The notes under the pieces: model-generated
What the model saw: the letters and a program-made list of their open reading frames with translations, nothing else
What the model was told of the DNA's origin: nothing
Databases searched by the model: none
Assembly (NCBI RefSeq): GCF_002950945.1
Contig: NZ_CP012673.1
Location: 13,631,501-13,695,500, forward strand
Reading direction: 5' to 3'
Length of the DNA stretch: 64,000 nt
From: Sorangium cellulosum
GTDB lineage: Bacteria; Myxococcota_A; Polyangia; Polyangiales; Polyangiaceae
Shown: positions 62,690-64,000 of the stretch, in pieces
Numbering within the stretch: position 1 is the stretch's first letter
Layout of the letters: the number at the start of each line of letters is the position of its first letter
Position numbers and translations under genes: made by a program

Positions 62690-63121
62690 ATGTCCGCCCC
62701 GCCCGACCCCGCTCCTCCCCTCGTGCTCGTCGCCGCCGCCGTCATCATCGAGCGGGGCCGCGTCCTGCTCACGCAGCGCAAGGCGGGCGTCCACCTGGAG
62801 GGCGCCTGGGAGTTCCCGGGCGGCAAGGTCGAGGCCGGCGAGGACCCGCGGGACGCCCTCGCCCGCGAGCTGCGCGAGGAGATCGGGGTGGAGGCCTGCG
62901 TCGGCGACATCGTGGAGGTGACCTATCACCGTTACCCGAAGAAGCCGGTGCTGCTCCTCTTCTACGCGGCCGACCTCGCCGAGGGCTCGCCCGCGCCCGC
63001 CCCGCTCGACGTCGCCGCCGTCCGCTGGGCCGAGGCGCCCGATCTCCGGGACGAGCTCTTCCCGCCCGCCGACGTCGCGGTGCTCGCCAAGGTGCGCGCG
63101 CGCCTCGCGGCGTTTCCCTGA
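62690..63121 (+). CDS. Nudix hydrolase, MutT type
   Basis: A 143-residue Nudix protein. The Nudix box is complete: 'GKVEAGEDPRDALARELREEIGV' in pattern G-x5-E-x7-RE-x2-EE-x-G, preceded by 'EGAWEFPGG'. The opening 'VLVAAAVIIERGRVLLTQRKAG' is the usual MutT start. MutT enzymes remove oxidised nucleotides such as 8-oxo-dGTP, but related Nudix proteins have other substrates, so the gene name is not assigned. It starts at ATG 62690 and is divergent from purM. Confidence 0.9.
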   Translation: MSAPPDPAPPLVLVAAAVIIERGRVLLTQRKAGVHLEGAWEFPGGKVEAGEDPRDALARELREEIGVEACVGDIVEVTYHRYPKKPVLLLFYAADLAEGSPAPAPLDVAAVRWAEAPDLRDELFPPADVAVLAKVRARLAAFP

Positions 63122-63227
63122 CCGGCCGAGAGGCGCGCCGCGCTCGCGGTGGCCGTCCCGCCGCCGCCCTCGCCCGCGCCCCTAGAGCGACAAACGGGTT
63201 GAACCCGTCTGAAACGAGCAGATTTTC

Positions 63228-63317
63228 GAACCGCCAAGGCGCCAAGGACGCCAAGAAGGAGAAGAAAATATCTTGGCGCCCTTGGCGCCCTTGGCGCCCT
63301 TGGCGCCTTGGCGGTTC
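63228..63317. terminator. Long hairpin of CGCCAAGG repeats between convergent genes
   Basis: The left arm begins GAACCGCCAAGGCGCCAAGG (63228-63247) and the right arm (63298-63317) is its exact complement. Between them the left side continues ACGCCAAGA and the right side TCTTGGCG plus several CCTTGGCGC units, so most of the 90 bases can pair; the tip is AGGAGAAGAAAATA. It lies between the convergent stops of the Nudix gene and the gene at 63347, and could end transcription both ways. A smaller hairpin (ACGGGTT/AACCCGT, 63194-63208) precedes it. Confidence 0.75.
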
Positions 63318-63346
63318 ATCTCTCGTTCCTCAACGTGATCGGTGTT

Positions 63347-63832
63347 CTAGCTCATCGCCTTGCGGGGAGCGGGCTGCGCGGGCGGCGGGGTCCGCGTGAT
63401 GCTCCGCCAGGTGTCGACGGCCCAGTCCCGGTCCGACTCCTCCTTGCAGACGATGGTGCAGCGCGCGAGCCGGCTGGCCGAGGGGCACACCATGATGGCC
63501 ATGAGCACCCAGCACGGCTCCGGCTCGTCATCGCTCTCGCCGAGCATCCACAGCGCGGCGCCCGCGAGCGGCCCCCGCTCGTGCTCGTAGCGCAGCCCGG
63601 ACATCTCGCGCGGCGGGAACGTGTCCAGCACCTCCTTGGCCGTGAAGGGCGCGCCGTCGTGCCGCCGGTACGTCATCGACGAGAGCGAGACCTCGCGGCG
63701 CTCGCCCGGATCGAACATCCGCAGCGTCTCGCCGCCGTACAGGAGCTCGGACTCGAAGGAGGGGTCGACCTGGATGGCCCAGCCGCAGTGGAAGTAGATC
63801 CGGACCGGAATGATCTCGGGGGTGGACGACAT
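63347..63832 (-). CDS. Unknown small protein
   Basis: A 161-residue protein with no signal peptide or named domain. Its sequence has several aromatic and Cys residues ('RIYFHCGWAIQVDPSFESELLYGGETLRMFDPGE', 'MLGESDDEPEPCWVLMAIMVCPSASRLARCTIVCKEESDRDW'). A short conserved-looking piece, 'SSMTYRRHDGAPFTAKEVLDTFPPREMSGLRYEH', might mark a small alpha/beta fold. It starts at ATG 63832 and ends convergent to the Nudix gene across the long hairpin. No function can be proposed. Confidence 0.7.
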   Translation of the reverse strand: MSSTPEIIPVRIYFHCGWAIQVDPSFESELLYGGETLRMFDPGERREVSLSSMTYRRHDGAPFTAKEVLDTFPPREMSGLRYEHERGPLAGAALWMLGESDDEPEPCWVLMAIMVCPSASRLARCTIVCKEESDRDWAVDTWRSITRTPPPAQPAPRKAMS

Positions 63833-64000
63833 CGGCGGCGCTCAGCCTAGGCGCTCCCGGGGGCGCGCGCACGCGAAGCTGCCCCGGCCTTTCGCCAGAG
63901 GGCGGTCGCCGGGCGAGGCGCACACGCCGCGATGGAAGACGCCGTGCTCAGCCGGCAATGCCGGGCCGCCTCGGCGAGAAGGGCGACAGATTCAGGGGCG

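Overview
The window is very GC-rich DNA with dense coding on both strands. It looks like a chromosomal segment from a myxobacterium of the Sorangium/Polyangium group. The clues are several secreted proteins ending in a MYXO-CTERM-type tail (Gly-Cys, hydrophobic segment, Arg run), a Hanks-type kinase with a long Pro/Ala-rich tail, a DUF2169 plus VgrG pair, a lipoprotein with a cellulose-binding-type (CBM2-like) domain, and low-complexity Gly/Pro/Thr linkers. No rRNA, tRNA or CRISPR array was seen.

Layout. 0.3-3.2 kb: a large MYXO-CTERM lipoprotein. 3.4-4.5 kb: a divergent SnoaL-like/MarR pair. 4.7-11.4 kb: two tandem 14-repeat kelch lipoproteins made by a 3.3-kb duplication. 11.8-12.6 kb: an unknown lipoprotein. 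12.7-19.8 kb: a nitrate assimilation operon on the minus strand, reading nirB, nirD, a fused DmsB-DmsC-like Fe-S/membrane protein, then a molybdopterin nitrate reductase. Its leader carries three copies of GAAACA-N5-GAAACA. 20.4-23.2 kb: a hybrid histidine kinase. 23.2-28.0 kb: a ketopantoate reductase-like gene, two small secreted proteins, rsmG and a DUF488 gene. 28.1-35.2 kb: a translationally coupled pair, an HSP90-like (GHKL) ATPase followed by a 1807-residue protein. 35.5-39.0 kb: a scarred type I restriction locus (fused hsdR and hsdS remnants, a frameshifted PIN toxin with its partner, and an intact-looking hsdM). 39.0-46.6 kb: an RsbR-like PAS/STAS protein, VgrG, a DUF2169 protein, a Cys-rich lipoprotein, an AmgK-like sugar kinase and a putative hydrolase. 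47.2-48.6 kb: the CBM2-type lipoprotein. 49.4-52.6 kb: an ABC ATPase, an FAD-type oxidoreductase and purN. 52.7-58.1 kb: a second tandem duplication with two peptidase-S11-like secreted proteins, each behind a sigma-54-type promoter. 58.2-63.8 kb: a Ser/Thr kinase, purM, a Nudix hydrolase and an unknown protein.

How parts work together. The nir/nas operon should reduce nitrate to nitrite to ammonium, with the membrane Fe-S protein as the likely electron donor to the nitrate reductase. The GHKL pair next to a broken restriction locus and a toxin remnant looks like a small defence-type island and is the best candidate for an undescribed system. purM and purN, which commonly adjoin, lie on the same strand in the usual order but are separated by about 9 kb holding the duplicated S11 genes and the kinase. 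All functional names come from motifs read by eye; no database search was possible.
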